From contig JARGXX010000010.1 of NCBI GenBank assembly GCA_030374765.1, positions 620,001 through 684,000 on the forward strand: a stretch of 64,000 nucleotides of DNA, written 5' to 3'. This DNA comes from Agarophyton chilense. Its lineage: Eukaryota; Rhodophyta; Florideophyceae; Gracilariales; Gracilariaceae. Position numbers and translations under genes: made by a program. Below the pieces are notes generated by a model. The model saw only the letters and a list, made by a program, of their open reading frames with translations. It was not told the origin of the DNA and did no database searches. Below are positions 21,720 to 34,600 of the stretch, piece by piece (positions within the stretch are counted from its first letter, which is position 1; each line of letters begins with the position of its first letter).

Positions 21720-23770
21720 GAAAGAAAAGATTTGGAGTTGAATCCGTACCGTTTGGTGAAAAAGTCACTGAAACAGCAACTGCTGACTCATTAGTTTACC
21801 TCACTGGACCAATCATCAAAAAAGGCACCGAAGCGCGTCGCTAGGGCGCCTACTGCACCAGTTGGTGGTCTTCCCTCACGTGGAGGACTTGCACAACTAA
21901 TTTTGGGCAACCCGTAGGAACTTCTTCGGAAGCCGAGAACCAATTAGCTCAATACGGAAAATCGAGAGACAGGAGTTCCTTCGACAGAACCCCGACATAT
22001 CAATTTGTTTTGTCAAAAGGAAGAACCCCCTGGTTCCCGTCTGGAAATGGATGTAATTTTCCATGTGATGGTTGATCGTGTCTATTAGAAAGTGATGGAC
22101 TGTGTGCCGGTATTTATCATCCACTACCTCTAGAACGAGGTAAGAGGACAAATCGACCAATTTTTAATGCTTTACTTTCAGAATCATGGGGTTTGCCAAC
22201 CCAAAGTAGGGGCAAAAGCAAACAACGTCGAGGTGGGGGGTCCAAACCCTTTTCAGAAACCTCACGATGTTTTCGGTGATCTCCAAACCAACCTTTCAGT
22301 TACGCAAACTATTGAGAAGCCGCATGACCGATTTCGGAGATATACAGAGCCTCCGAAGATTGAGGGCCCAGGGTATTATTACCTACAGAAACCTGTTTGT
22401 AGAGCTGCGAAGGGAGCCATTGGAGTAGACACTGGTAGTAAAGATGGGTCTTCCAGCTCGGAAGAAGAGCCACACCAGCGACTATCTGTTTAGAAAAAGG
22501 AGAAAACCAAAAAGGCAAAGAGAAAGGGGCACCTTTCATACCCTGACTCTATGAGCTCGGAAACCGAATCAGGTTGGTCAACGGATGATAGCCGAAAAGA
22601 TTCACGGAAACACAGGAATGATTCCCGTCCTAAGGAGGGGAAAAATAGTGCACGTGCAATTCCAAATGGTATGACTCGTCGAAGTCAGATTCCGACGGTG
22701 ATTTTGATTTACAGGTGATCGTTCATTTGAACGACCTTTTTACAGAGGCGGTCGACTATCACACCTACAGGTTGGAGAACAAGTTCTCTGAGTATACCAA
22801 AAACGTTGCTCATAAGATAAGTAAGCATAAACGGAAGCTTAATTTCAAGCTAGGGGATACTCGTATCACGAGAGATAACCCCATAGCTATCATAGACTTC
22901 CTTCAGAGGTTCAAGATAGCTTTCGAAAAAAATGGGTTTTCAGAAGGTGTGACGATGTGATTATTTCAGTTCTACCTCATAAATGAGGCCGGCGACATGT
23001 TACACAGCCGCGCACGGCGCAATACCATGAAAGTGGATGATGAAAAGACAGAAGTTCTGACTTCATACCCACAAGCGTTGAGTTCTTTTTTAGAAACCTA
23101 TGCAACCGATGAGGGGATTTAAGAAGCTTTCTCTGAGGTGCTGACACACCGTCAACGAGCAGGACAAAGAGAATTGGATTACTCACGCTTGCTCTAGACG
23201 ACAGCGTCCCGCTGCGGTATCTTTTATTCTACCAAAATGTAAAAGCCAATGTATGCTGATAAAATTGACAACCCAATAAGGTCTCACGTAAGGAATTACC
23301 TTGGTACAAACCGTAAGGAGGATTACAACACACTTGCGCGTTAGGCTTAGAGCCTAGAGGATACGCTACGAATGGGAAAAGGACAGTGATACGCACACCG
23401 AAATGGATGAAGGATAAACCGAAACGGTCAGTCTTCGGCTTCGAAGAAGCATCCACGATCGATGGCGGATCAGCTGAGCACACACCTCAATGGGAAGCGA
23501 TTCATCTGATTGACACCTTTCAGGCCGGGGGACATTCGCTCCCCAGTTCCAACACGTCGAGTTCAGCATCTAGTGGGTCACCATCGGAACCCCAGCCGCG
23601 ACACGCCTTGAATGGAACGCGAATGCGCGCTCCATCGAACCTCAACAGATCATTTTGGTCACGGATGGAACTAAGGAAATTGAACCCGTCCGCGAGGCGG
23701 AAAATGCCAACCGGCCGGTGTGAACGCCAACTCCAACCGAGCCCACTCGGAAAACTTTTTAATACCCCCT
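21720..23770 (+). pseudogene. Gag region of Gypsy element C
   Basis: Decayed coding sequence: a basic N-part (about 21720-21900), a long hydrophilic region rich in Ser/Glu/Lys (22160-22640), and a helical capsid-like part (22715-22960; LGDTRITRDNPIAIIDFLQRF). The last compares with TPILVIEFLTRF in element A's gag and identifies it. A serine-rich and arginine-rich end reaches 23770. Very degraded. Confidence 0.6.
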
Positions 23771-23899
23771 AGTTCATGTATGGATGAATACTAATTGGTC
23801 ATTGGAGAGGAAGAGATTATGGATGACACAGTAACTATATGCTCCCTCAAACACATTAACTATAATGTAACCACCAACCTTTCTTTTACTACTATCCAT

Positions 23900-26800
23900 T
23901 TGGTTCCATGATTGACCGTTCTGGATACAGGAGCGAGACCCGATCTGGTGAATGCCCGACTATTACCACCAAGGTATTTGGACAGGGTACAGTCCTGTAC
24001 GTTGCAGAAGCCACCCGTGAATGCTAAAAATAGAGCTCTTTAAGTCCGTGGTTACCTTGCTCTCATAGTCATAGTTAAAAACCTGAACGTAAAATTCCGC
24101 TTTATCGTGACCAACCACCTTGCAACAGACTGCTTTCTGGGGATGTCTTTCATCGACAGCCACATCCGGGGTATTTTACCCGGATCCCATACGGTACTTT
24201 TCAACAATGAACCACGCATTTCCATCATTGGTAAGCGCAGAGGACCCCAGAAACAGAACACCAGACGAGAGTTTTCAAACCAAACAGTAGGTACAATATC
24301 CATTACGGTACGGTTAGCCCATATGGTATCCATTCCACCTTACCACCAAATAGTAGTACAAGTCACATCCTTGCAACCAGGTATGGTATCCATTCAGAAC
24401 CACGCAAAGCTCGGGGATAAACACAAGACCTTAATGGCAAATGGAATTTTCGACAATGTACCAAACAAACCGTTCAAGGTATACCTCAGAAACTTCAGGA
24501 ACCACATCTCAAAGCTCCCCAAAAACACCGTTATTTGCTTAGGGCTCCCGGCTCTAGGTGATATTATCACATTGAAACCATCTTTGTCTCACGTGGACAT
24601 GGAATATAAGGAAGAAAAAGCGGAAGAGACTGATAACCAGAACGTAAAGGAAAACGCCGAACACAGAGAGAAGACTGGCACCAAAATGGAATGGATGAGA
24701 TGAAGAATTGGAGAGTAAGTAAACATAGGCCTTGAATGTGAAAGGAACCGAAGAAAGAGACTCTTACTACTAGATCCAGTCGAAACTTTGCGGTTGCGAC
24801 GGCTGGGTGAAATAGAAGCAACCCAGCACGGCATGGACTTGGCACGAGGCGCCAAGCCTATTCATCAGCAACCGTACAGGGCCGGTCCAAAAGCAAGTGA
24901 GATATACCTACAGGAGGCTTAGAGAATGCTACGTAAAGGTTTGATTGAACCCGCAAGTGCGCAATGGGCAAGCCCCCCGGTGCTTGTGCAGAAACGGGGC
25001 GAACCCCGAATGCCTTTTTTTATCAACAATTGAAAGTTGAAATCTAATACGGTAAGCGACTCATATCTGATGTCAAGAATGGATGAATACATGGATTCCT
25101 AGTGGATGAAAATATACTGACCACATTGGATGCCAACTATGGGTATTGGCAAATAGAGATACCTGATGAGGACAGAGATAAGATCGCGTTCACCTGTCAC
25201 GCTGGTCACTATCGATTCCGGTTGATTCCTTATAGTTCATGGAATTCGCCAGCAATTCTCCAACGAGATCTTGGCATTACACTGTCGAAAATAGGGTGGA
25301 AACCCCCATTGATGTATATAGATGACGTGGCGATCTACTCCAAATCCACGGGAGAGCACCACGAACACGTTCGTACGGTATTGGATCTCCTGAGGAAGGC
25401 TATAGTAACTCTGAAGTTAAGCATTTGAATGTTCTTTGACCAGAACATAGATTACCTCGGGCCCACAATCAGCCCAAAATAACCCCAAGTAGACAAGCGA
25501 AAGCTCAGTGCAGTACAAGAAGCGAAACTCTCTTCAACCCAAACGGAGATACGCTCCTTCATGGGTTTGTGAAATGTCTACCGCAGAGTTATCAGGCACT
25601 TTGCGAAGATAACAGCCCTTTAAAACACACGTCTCCAAAAAGGACAACCAGAAATGTTTGTATATCTTTAATGTGACGAAATGGACGCCTTTCATCTCTT
25701 GAAAGCGGCGCTGCTTTCACCTCCTATACTGGCATCCACGAAGACAGGAAAGCCATGCACATGGGATACTGATGCCTGGGACCGCCAGATTGGTTGCTGT
25801 CTATTGCAGGAGCAGGACGATGAATCATTGGTGCCAATTGGTCATTGGAGCCGAGCGTCCACACCGACGAAACAAAAGTACTCCGTGACAGAAAAAGAAT
25901 GCCTCGCTATGGTATGGAGCATGTTTGTGTTGCCATCTTTCCTATATGGTTCCCGTTCTACTGTACCAATGGATCACCAACCCTTACGGTGGATATCAGA
26001 CCTGGCAGACGCCTCCGGATGGTTAGCTCGATGGAGACTTCGACTCTCGGAGTTTGATTATGAAGTCCAATACCGTCTTGGTATAAAACATAACATCACT
26101 AATGCAATGTTCCGTTTAAATACCTATGGGCTGCACACCGAACCTGTAGAAGAAGATATACCATGCTGGACGATTCAGCTGGCACAACCATATAGTAAGG
26201 TTGAACAAAAAAAACTATGGGATGATGAAGAAGGATGAACAGAGAAATCACCTGAAATGGTAGGAGCCATTTAAGAAGGGGAGGAAACTCCCATAACCTG
26301 AGAAGAATTCTTGCAAGCTCAAACTACGGACACGTACTGTAGAGCATTGAGCACCAAAATTGACGTCGCAGGATCTCAGTTCGATATGGACTATGAAGGT
26401 TACCTAGTGCGTCGTTCTATCTTCAACGGAGCACTTCAGAAGTTTATATCAGAGTCTCTACGCCTGAAGGTATTGTATTTAGGACATTACCCAAGACAGT
26501 GAGGTCATCCAGGAGCCACACGGTTATATTATAACTTGAGCAAACACTGCTACTGGCCCCACTTGGCCCACAATGCTTAAACCTATGTGGCTCTCTGCAC
26601 TTCTTTTGTAAAGATCCGAGGTGCTTTACGAAAGCACAGGAAGTACATGAAGCTTTTCCTCGCGACTGGACTCTTGGAATTTTTAGCTATCAACATCCTG
26701 GGCCCACGGCCAAAAACCAAAGAGGATTGCCGATTCGTGATGGTCATAACCGATCGAATTTCCAAACTGACAAGGGTTCAACTCCTGAAGAGCACAATCT

Positions 26801-27585
26801 CGATGGTTTTGGCAAGATCCTTCCTAAATAACTGGGTATACTCGTAGGGGGTCCCAATGAAACTACTACCAGACAATGGTTCGAACTCAGCATTTAATTT
26901 ACTTGAAGCAGTATGCACCATGCTTTGGTTGAAGCATTACTTCACCACAGCGTACCATCCGCACACGACCGGCCAAGTAGAATGCTTCAACAGAACCCTT
27001 CTTCCCGGACTACGACACTACGTAGAAGAACACCGAACTGGATGGGCTGATTATATACAGCCCCTAACGTATACCTACAACATACAGGTACACCGAGTAA
27101 TGCAAACTACTTCCTTCCACCTGGTCTTCTCCCGTACATCTAATGGTATTGTCCTTCAACCAGGACCCGAGAAGTACCGAGCAAGTGGTACATATACCCC
27201 AGCTCCAGTCAAGAAGAATGTACTCAACAAGCTCAGAACACCCTTAAAGGAAGCCAATGCCTTTGTCTTCATTGATATCTCTTCTGGTTGATTGCGATCG
27301 ACAGCAGTTGAGAAAAAAGAAAACATTTGTATTGATTCTTACACCAAATCGAAGCTTCTATTCAAATCTACAGTACCATATGAAGTAGTCTTAGCGAATG
27401 AACACACCGTAATGGTTAGAATGGATGGACTTGAAAACACTTTATCGGGAGATCGAGTCTCAACAGACCCTATTAAAGGTGGTATCAGGGCGGCCAGTGG
27501 TGCCAGGGACGGTCCCGAGGGCACGACAGCAATAGTGCTGATATCCACGACGCGATGCGTACCCGCCTGGTACATCCCAGTCTAA
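23900..27585 (+). pseudogene. Pol region of Gypsy element C: protease, RT, RNase H, integrase
   Basis: The protease motif LDTGARPDLVNARL lies at about 23925. RT shows TLDANYGYWQIEIPDEDRD and YIDDVAIYSKS (about 25100-25430). RNase H shows DTDAWDRQIGCCLLQEQ and KQKYSVTEKECLAMVW (about 25680-26130). Integrase shows DRISKLTRV, DNGSNSAF and YHPHTTGQVECFNR (about 26690-27010), so all three catalytic acidic positions are visible. I do not see a clear chromodomain after integrase, unlike A, B and D. Fossil with many breaks. Confidence 0.8.
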
Positions 27586-27599
27586 AGTACATCACAAAA

Positions 27600-28427
27600 G
27601 GCCACCGCCTAGTTGATAGCAAGTTTACAGTCTGCTTGACGAAAAATGAGCTGCTCCAGAAGTGCAAGAGCTTCCTGGAGAGAGTGCGGACCCGAACGGT
27701 TAAGGCGCAGGACACACACGCACTGGAACCTCATTAGCGCACCACTAATGGCAGGAGCGGTACAAGGCTCACCTCCGCAAGCTGTGTTAGGAACCCCCAA
27801 GAGAGATCTTGCAAGCCGAGCAGAAGGAACAGGAACCGAACGGGGGACAAGGGTAACGCGTATGGGCGAAATACCAGTGTACCCAGCAGGTGCGGGGGTC
27901 GTTGTGACAAGGGTAATATCTTCCGGAGTCTCCACGTGATGTGTATAGTGCTGAGGGGATCCACTAGTAGGTATCTAGCCTGGAAATATCCGATTCACCT
28001 CACTAGAGATGGATAATTTCTCGAAGTCTTAAACCTCCCAGCATCAGTCATCCAGCTTAGTCACGGTGTATTCCGTGCGGAGGAGAATCTCGCCCACACC
28101 AATATGGCAGATGAGATCCACTGTGGTACTAGGAAGCCGAAAGATGCGACCGATAGGTGAGACACCATAATTGGTGATCCAAGGCTTGGAACAACGGCTG
28201 TTCAAGTTAATACCGTCGCGGTAGGCTTTCACAGCTAGAAGAGCAACCAGAACGTCCCACTCCGCAAGAGCTATTGACAAAACGGTATGATAATACCCTT
28301 CGTTTCAGTCGAAATGGCTGTTGTAGTACGCCATCAAGGAAGCAGTCGGAATGCAAAACCATTGAGGTACCTCTATGTCCGACCACCTTTCACGACGGGT
28401 AGCATACCTTTCGCGGCACTTCTCCAT
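27600..28427 (-). pseudogene. Antisense accessory gene remnant of Gypsy element C
   Basis: Convergent with pol and starting just inside the terminal repeat. An early block (EVPQWFCIPTASLMAYYNSHF) aligns with APWFFPAAVCDEALMNQYV of element B and APWLDPVSIRDDALIQQYV of element A. A later block around WDVLVALLAVKAYRDG may match the MAVFLLWDAYDTF segment. The C-terminal part (27609-27935) is Pro/Ala-rich and not clearly alignable. The position and the N-terminal match support homology. The copy is short and degraded, so confidence is moderate. Confidence 0.45.
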
Positions 28428-28429
28428 TC

Positions 28430-28842
28430 AGCCCTATAAGCCGCCGGGGTCTGAGGTACCTTACAGACGCCACGTGGATTGGCCGACCTCAGCTGGGCTC
28501 CTTTAGATTAAAATTTTGTTTTAATTAGTGAAATAGATTATCATTACAGTACCAGGGAGATCCCAGCGCCTCCCCATTTTTATTGACTTGGCTCGAGTGA
28601 CGCTTCTCCCTTAGAGTACGGGAGGCACCGTTAGGACATTGAATTACCCCCTTTTGGCCATTAATTTCACCAATTGGTCTTCAAGGCATCGTTTCCGCAG
28701 CTCCGACCTGTAAGACTACGCAGTAAACGCCAGCCCATTGCACCAAGTACTCTGGAAGTGCCGCCGTCAAGGATTCGAACCTTATGACCCGCTCTACCAC
28801 GCTACCACCGGTCGAGACCAGTACGCTGACCCACCAGTCATT
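28430..28842 (-). repeat. Right terminal repeat of element C (413 bp)
   Basis: Its outer end reads AATGACTGG on the - strand at about 28842. It is about 95% identical in its outer half to 29282-29694 in inverted orientation and is related to 38592-39005 in the same orientation. It contains a tRNA-like segment on the - strand with a D-arm-like GGTAGCGTGGTAGAGCG and a T-arm-like AAGGTTCGAATCCTT, but no anticodon arm. An AT-rich tract (ATTTCACTAATTAAAAC) precedes the start region. Confidence 0.88.
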
Positions 28843-29281
28843 CGGTTACATTTTGATTTCCCGACTTAGAATCCCTTCGGAATAGTTGAACGGACCACTA
28901 GAACGAAGAATTATCTGGATTCTTACCTTTTGTTTAGTTCTCCGATGGACCAGAAGTACAGAAGCAACCGCCAGTATGGATGCAGGAAACACACCCACCC
29001 GACCAAACCATAGGACTTCTACCTCAGAACCAGTTCCACTGCAATGCCGAAGATGTCGCCTGAATCACAGGCTGATACTTTTAGCGACCGCAGGAGCATG
29101 ATAAGTCAATCGCATGGAGTACTGACTCCCCTGGACGACCCTGAACGGATTCGCGGAGAACGCACAGTAGCAACGCGTTTACGAGAACGCCTCACTAGGG
29201 CTACCTCTCGGCCAGGACCACCCCAAGGAGAACCCCGTGAGACCGAAGGAATTAGAGAGAACATTCCTGCTGTATGTGACG
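28843..29281. other. Sequence between elements C and D
   Basis: About 440 bp flanked by two inverted copies of the 413-bp repeat. It has two overlapping + strand open stretches with Arg/Pro/Thr-rich translations and no recognisable domain. No match to the Copia remnant that lies at D's other end, which would be expected if D had inserted cleanly. Confidence 0.4.
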
Positions 29282-29694
29282 CAATGACTGTTTGGTCAGC
29301 GTACGGGTCTCGACCGGTGGTAGCGTGGTAGAGCGGGTCATAAGGTTCGAATCCTTGACGGCAGCACTCCCAGAGTACTTGATGCAATGGGCTGGCGTTT
29401 ACTGCGTAGTCCTACAGGTTGAAGCTACGGAAACGATGGCTTGAAGACCAAACGGTGGAACTAATATTCCAAGGGAGGTTATTTGGTATCCTAACGGTGC
29501 CTACCGTACTCTAAGGGAGAAGCGTCACTCGAGCCAAGGAAATTGTAATGGCGAGGCGCTGAGATCTCCCTGGAAATGTAGTGTTAGTCTATTTCACTAA
29601 TTAAATTAAAATAATAATCTTTATGAGTCCACCTGAGGACGACCAATCCACGTGGCGTCTGAAAGATACTTCACGGCCGGCGGCTTACAGGGCT
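29282..29694 (+). repeat. Left terminal inverted repeat of element D (413 bp)
   Basis: It starts CAATGACTG. The tRNA-like segment is at about 29318-29358 (GGTAGCGTGGTAGAGCGG, then AAGGTTCGAATCCTT). The inner part has an AT-rich TTTCACTAATTAAATTAAAA tract just before the gag ATG at 29623, so the first 24 or so codons of gag lie inside the repeat. The matching arm at 38592-39005 is in the opposite orientation. Confidence 0.9.
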
Positions 29695-31640
29695 CACCCG
29701 CAAACAGCAATCCTTCACACCGTGCTTGCCGACATTCTCTGGCCCCGTCTCCGTGAGCCCTGCTCAGCCCATGTGGATTCCATTGTGGACATACGACTCA
29801 CTACGGCGATCGCTGGCAATACGGATTACCTCGTTATGCGAATCGTCCCCAAGGTCATGGAGTCTGAGCTGTTCTTAGACTCCCTCATTCAGGCCGTTCA
29901 AGGAGCAATCACCAGCCAGACAGTCAATACGGTCCCCAGGACCACTTCACAAGTCAACCATTCAGCTTCCATATGGAAACCCCCTACCGAGCTCCCAGGA
30001 GTGGCGGTATTACCCACCCCTCGCCTGGAACACCATCAGGAAAATCCAATGGAAAGACAATCTAGGAGCAGAGAGGCCGCGCGTCTAGGCGAGAGACAGA
30101 TTGCCCTTCCCAAAAAACAATATGAAGTACAGCGACCTCAGGGCTCCATCGAATCTGATAGAGAGATCGATTCTCTAGGTCCCTATTTTGCTGGAAAGAA
30201 AAGAAGTAACCACAGGAGAAAGAAGAACAGGAGGACTAAAAAAAAGACCATTCGAACACGAGTGATTCCGAACCGGCTTCGACCGAAACGACCGACTCGG
30301 AAGTAGATGAGGCTGCCATCCGAGGCCTCAAACCACTGACAACGACAAACGAACTTTTTCTTAAGGTTGTAGACTACTGGAACTACCGGCTGGCTGACAG
30401 GTCTCTGAAATTTTCTGGTTCGGTGGCTCGAAGAGTCGCCAAATGGGCCAAATAGATGCAGCCAACCATTAAGGACAAGTTCCCGGGTTTCGATCCCCTT
30501 GCTGTCCTTTGGTTTCTCAGTGTGTCTATCACAGCCTGTGATCAGAACGATGTACACGAAGGCGCCGCTCTTTTTCCAATTCTTCCTTACAGGACAGGTG
30601 CGTGACCGAGTGGTTACGAAGATATCTGGCACAACTGACCTCGTGGATGCTCAAGACCGTGAGCTCCTCAGGTCCGACCCCCAGGTTGTTCACTACTTCT
30701 TGGAAACCTACGCCACGGATGACGTCATAATGAATGCCCACCAGGAAGTAATATCCTGTATGCAGAGCTCCAACATGAACAAATCGGCTTTCACAGACGA
30801 CTTATGGAATAAAGCTTACCGATGTGGAAACGTATTCTCCGAAGGATGGCTTAAATATCACTTCATCACGGGACTACTCTCTGCCATTCGGACACATAGC
30901 CGCAATTCTCACACGGAAAACCCACAATTCTTCTTCCGAAGGCTCGTCACCTATGTCGAAGGTTATGGCAAAACCTACAGGACTTCCAGGCGCAACGCTG
31001 ATATATCCTGAGGACACGCAACTCCATTGCCTAAACCCAACGAAGCCCGTTTCGTTAGCTCCACGGAATCGGACAGAGATTCATCACTCCATTATGCCGA
31101 CTTGAGAGGTGTCCTCGCGGTTAATTTCAGTGCTTCTCGGTCCAGTCCCCCATCATATACCTCCCAGGGAACTACAGTAACCACTGGACCACCCATAGCC
31201 AAGTATTCCCTTTTTCCGCCCCGCAAGGACGTATTTGTCCGCTCCCCAAGGGCTTGCTTCCTCTGCCTTTCAATGGTCCAACCATGTGACTGCACGAGGT
31301 ATCTGCCAGAGAACGCACGAAAAAACCTCCTAGCCTTAAGGGAATAGAAATACCCTGTGCGGTGATCCGAAGGACTGTTTAACAGGGCACAGCAACGAGA
31401 CACAGGGACCCCTGGAAGCTCACGTTATGCCACGCCTCCGGATTCTGCGATCGAAGCCCCACAGGTCCACGCCATTGCAGAGTTTACGGAAGACTTCGAA
31501 GAGGAATCTTATCCTAACGAAGAAACGGAAACCACATGGAAAATCTCTTAGAGGGTCGACGCGAGGCAAATCCTCCATCTTCAAGTCCCTACCTCAACCA
31601 ATTGGACGGTCATGAGCTAAGAAGCTCCTCACATCCCAGT
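29623..31640 (+). pseudogene. Gag region of Gypsy element D
   Basis: The first codons (MSPPEDDQSTWRL) lie in the terminal repeat. A proline-rich N-terminal part is followed by a strongly basic tract (KKRSNHRRKKNRRTKKKTIRTR near 30195-30260, given in part). A helical capsid-like region runs from about 30499 to 31010, with YRCGNVFSEGWLKYHFITGLL parallel to RCGNVHSTEDKITLYIDGL of element A. A Cys-containing segment near 31260 (CFLCLSM...C) may be a remnant of a zinc knuckle. Fossil copy. Confidence 0.7.
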
Positions 31641-31679
31641 ACAAACCACCCACAATGGGCCACTCAGGATGAACCATAA

Positions 31680-34600
31680 TTGGAACACAGTAACGACCCT
31701 GTCTGTATCCTCAGGAAAGAAAATCATAAAGTTCGAGTAATCCTGGGACTTCGTTCCAACAACTCTCGAGTGACTTCAGCCGTATTGGACAGAGGCGCTG
31801 GTCCCAATTTGGTCCATCCTAAACTACTCCCACTTGGTTGGCAAGATTTATTTCAAGCAAGGAAACCCCCCAGGGTTACCGATGCATCACGTAGATTAAT
31901 GGGCATTAAAGGAATAATACCACTTTACCTACAATTAGGACAATTCAAAGTCCGCACGTGGTTTCTTGTATGTCCTAACTTAAGCGCTGAGGCAATCCTA
32001 GGGACCTGCTTTATCGATCGATACATTAAGGTCATTTATCCGGGCCTTAGAAAAGTCGTATTCTACCGCGCACCTTCCATCTCCATAACCGGTTCCGACC
32101 TAGGGCCAGAAGCTAACCCCAAACGATCGGTTATCTCCGAAAACACGAATTCCAATAAGGTTCGCTTATCGAAGTCCATATCCATACCCTCGATGACCCA
32201 AATCACTGTATTGGTCCATTCCCAGTGTTCAGGTCTCGTATCGATTCGGAACCACCCGAAAACGGTTCTGAAGCACCTTACCTTAATGGCCAATGGAGTA
32301 ATGTACATCCCCCCGAACAGGCCCTTCTTGGTCACAATCAGCAACTTCAGAGATAAATCCGTACGGTTACCTAAGGGTACAGTGATTGGCATCACTCAAC
32401 CTGCGCCCGTGGCCATCATCGAGGCCCAAATGGATAACCTTGCAACTCCAACTCCCGACGAGGACGTCGACTCTTGGGAGAGGATAGTCGCTATCGGCGC
32501 AGAATTCGAATCCTAAAGGCCTCAGGTACTTGATCTCCTCATTGAATACCAGGCCATGTGGTCAGCTAGATTGGGCAAAATCAGAGCCACTATAAACCGC
32601 ATTGACCATCAGGATGATGCTAGACCACAGTTCCAGCACCCATACCGTACATGTCTGAAGGGTAGGGAAATTGTCGCCGACCAGATGGTCTGAATGCGCA
32701 AAGCTCAAGTCATAGAGCCGGCGCCTCCTAACCAATCCGAATGGGCAAGTCTCGTTGTCCTCGTGGCAAAGAAGGATGGCTCCGTCAGGTTCTGTGTCGA
32801 CTATAGGAAGCTGAACGCAGTAACCAAGAGGGACTCATACCTGATACCCCGTATGGATGACTGCCTAGATTCCTTAGGCGAAGCTGTCGTATTTATCACA
32901 CTGGACGCCAACTTCGGATATTAGCAAATCCCTTTGGCCGACGATGCAAAAGCGCTGACAACCTTCACCACCCACAAAGCTCTGTTCAGATTTACTCGTA
33001 TGTCCTTTGGTTTAGAGAATTCACCAGCAACTTTCCAACGGGTAAGGGACATAATATTGCCCAGAGTGAAATGAAAGTTCGCCTTGGTCTATTTAAATGA
33101 CGTTATAATCTTTTCACGTACCTTGAAGTAACACCTTCGCCGTGTGAATACGGCACTAGCAATTCTACAGGACGCTGGAGTGACACTGAAACTCTGCAAA
33201 TGCGCCTTCTCCCAGGCCTCAGTAGATTATCTCAGTCACGTCGTCCTCCCAGGAAAGCTAAAGGTAGCCACACGGACCATGGATGCGATCCGCCAGGCTA
33301 AAACTCCCAGAACCCACACGGAACTACGATCCTTTTTGGGTGTGTGCATTGTCTACCGACGTTTCGTCCAAGGGTTTGCTAAAATCTCGGCCCTTCTCAA
33401 CGCAATGCTGAAGAAGGGAACACCTTCGGAGTTCAAAGCCCTTACCAACGACCAGTACGAGGCATTTCAGACCCTAAAGGACAAATTGCTGAACACACCT
33501 ATATTGGGTTTACAAAAACCCAATAGGCTTTTTTTCCTGAACACAGATGCCTCTGATGTCCAAGTGGGATGTGCATTGCTACAGGAACAGGAATCACCGA
33601 AGGACTATAGACCTATTAGATACTGAAGCAGAGCGCTCACCAGCGCGGAAGAAAACTACAGTACTACCGAAAAAGGAATGTATAGCCATCGTGTGCTTCG
33701 TATTGACACTCCGTCCATACCTCGAGGGAACTAGGTTTACCATTAGGACAGACCACGATTCACTCCGCTCGTTACTCAATATGACCGATGCATCAAGTCG
33801 CCTGGCTCAGTGGAGCCTCAGGTTGTCAAAATACGACTACGAGATAACCTTAAGGCCAGGCATCAAGCACCAGGAAGCAGATGCCCTCTCGAAATCATTA
33901 CCGACAGAACTGATGACACTCGTTTGAACGACCTATTCCCTACCCCCTTTACAGATGGTGGACCTCACGGATATACGGAAACGGATTACCTTAGGAGTTA
34001 GAGCAAAGTCAATGATCCTGAGGCAAAAGAGAATGACGTATACCTATTGGACTGGAAGACGGTACCGCCCAATTCGACACCACTTCAGGCTAACCCGATA
34101 GCCCCGGAGGAAAAAGAGCTCCTGCCTATGACTATTGAGAAACTCCTTCAGGCACAGGTCAAAGAGGAGCACTGCAAGGAAACAGCCCGATTGGTAGGAA
34201 TCACTGGACGCCTATTCGACAATAACCGATTTGGACTACTGTGTCGCCGCTCACCGCTGGATGGCGCACTCCAACGGGTAATACCATTTTCACCAAGGGC
34301 ACGATTCTTATACCCCACCCATTTCCCTCGCTTTGCTGGTCACTGTAGAGGCCGACGAATGTACCAAACTCTAAGGAAGTTCTTCTACTGGCAACAAATG
34401 GTGCAGGACTTATGGCAAACCACTCGAAACTGTATATCTTGCGCTCGAATCCGAGGGTCTCGCGCCAACCATCAGGCTAAATTGAAGTTCTTCCTCGCTA
34501 CAGGCCCGATGGACTATGTCGCAATGGATATACTTGGACCCTTGCCTAAGTCGTCTCATGGGAAACGGTTTGTCTTGGTAATAACCGAGAGCCCTATGCC

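Larger units (their letters stand above)
21720..28842 (+). mobile_element. Ty3/Gypsy element C with antisense gene and right terminal inverted repeat
   Basis: gag, protease, RT, RNase H and integrase are on +, then a convergent - strand gene, then a 413-bp terminal repeat (28430-28842) shared with element D. The copy is heavily broken (well over ten places) and is the oldest of the four Gypsy elements. The left boundary is approximate. It is most similar to element D in protease, RNase H and the terminal repeat. Confidence 0.8.

Noticed and set aside
21897-22160. 87-residue open frame on the - strand near the start of element C
   Set aside because: Antisense to decayed gag-like sequence and not similar to the antisense proteins of the other elements, which lie at the opposite end.
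28430-28842. The 413-bp repeat as a simple tRNA-derived SINE
   Set aside because: It has a tRNA-like head, but I saw no A-rich tail or target duplication. All three copies sit exactly at the borders of Gypsy elements, and the gag start lies inside one. I keep it only as an alternative to be tested.
29318-29358. Functional tRNA gene
   Set aside because: A-box-like and T-arm sequences are present but there is no anticodon arm and no acceptor stem pairing. It is part of a 413-bp repeat found three times.
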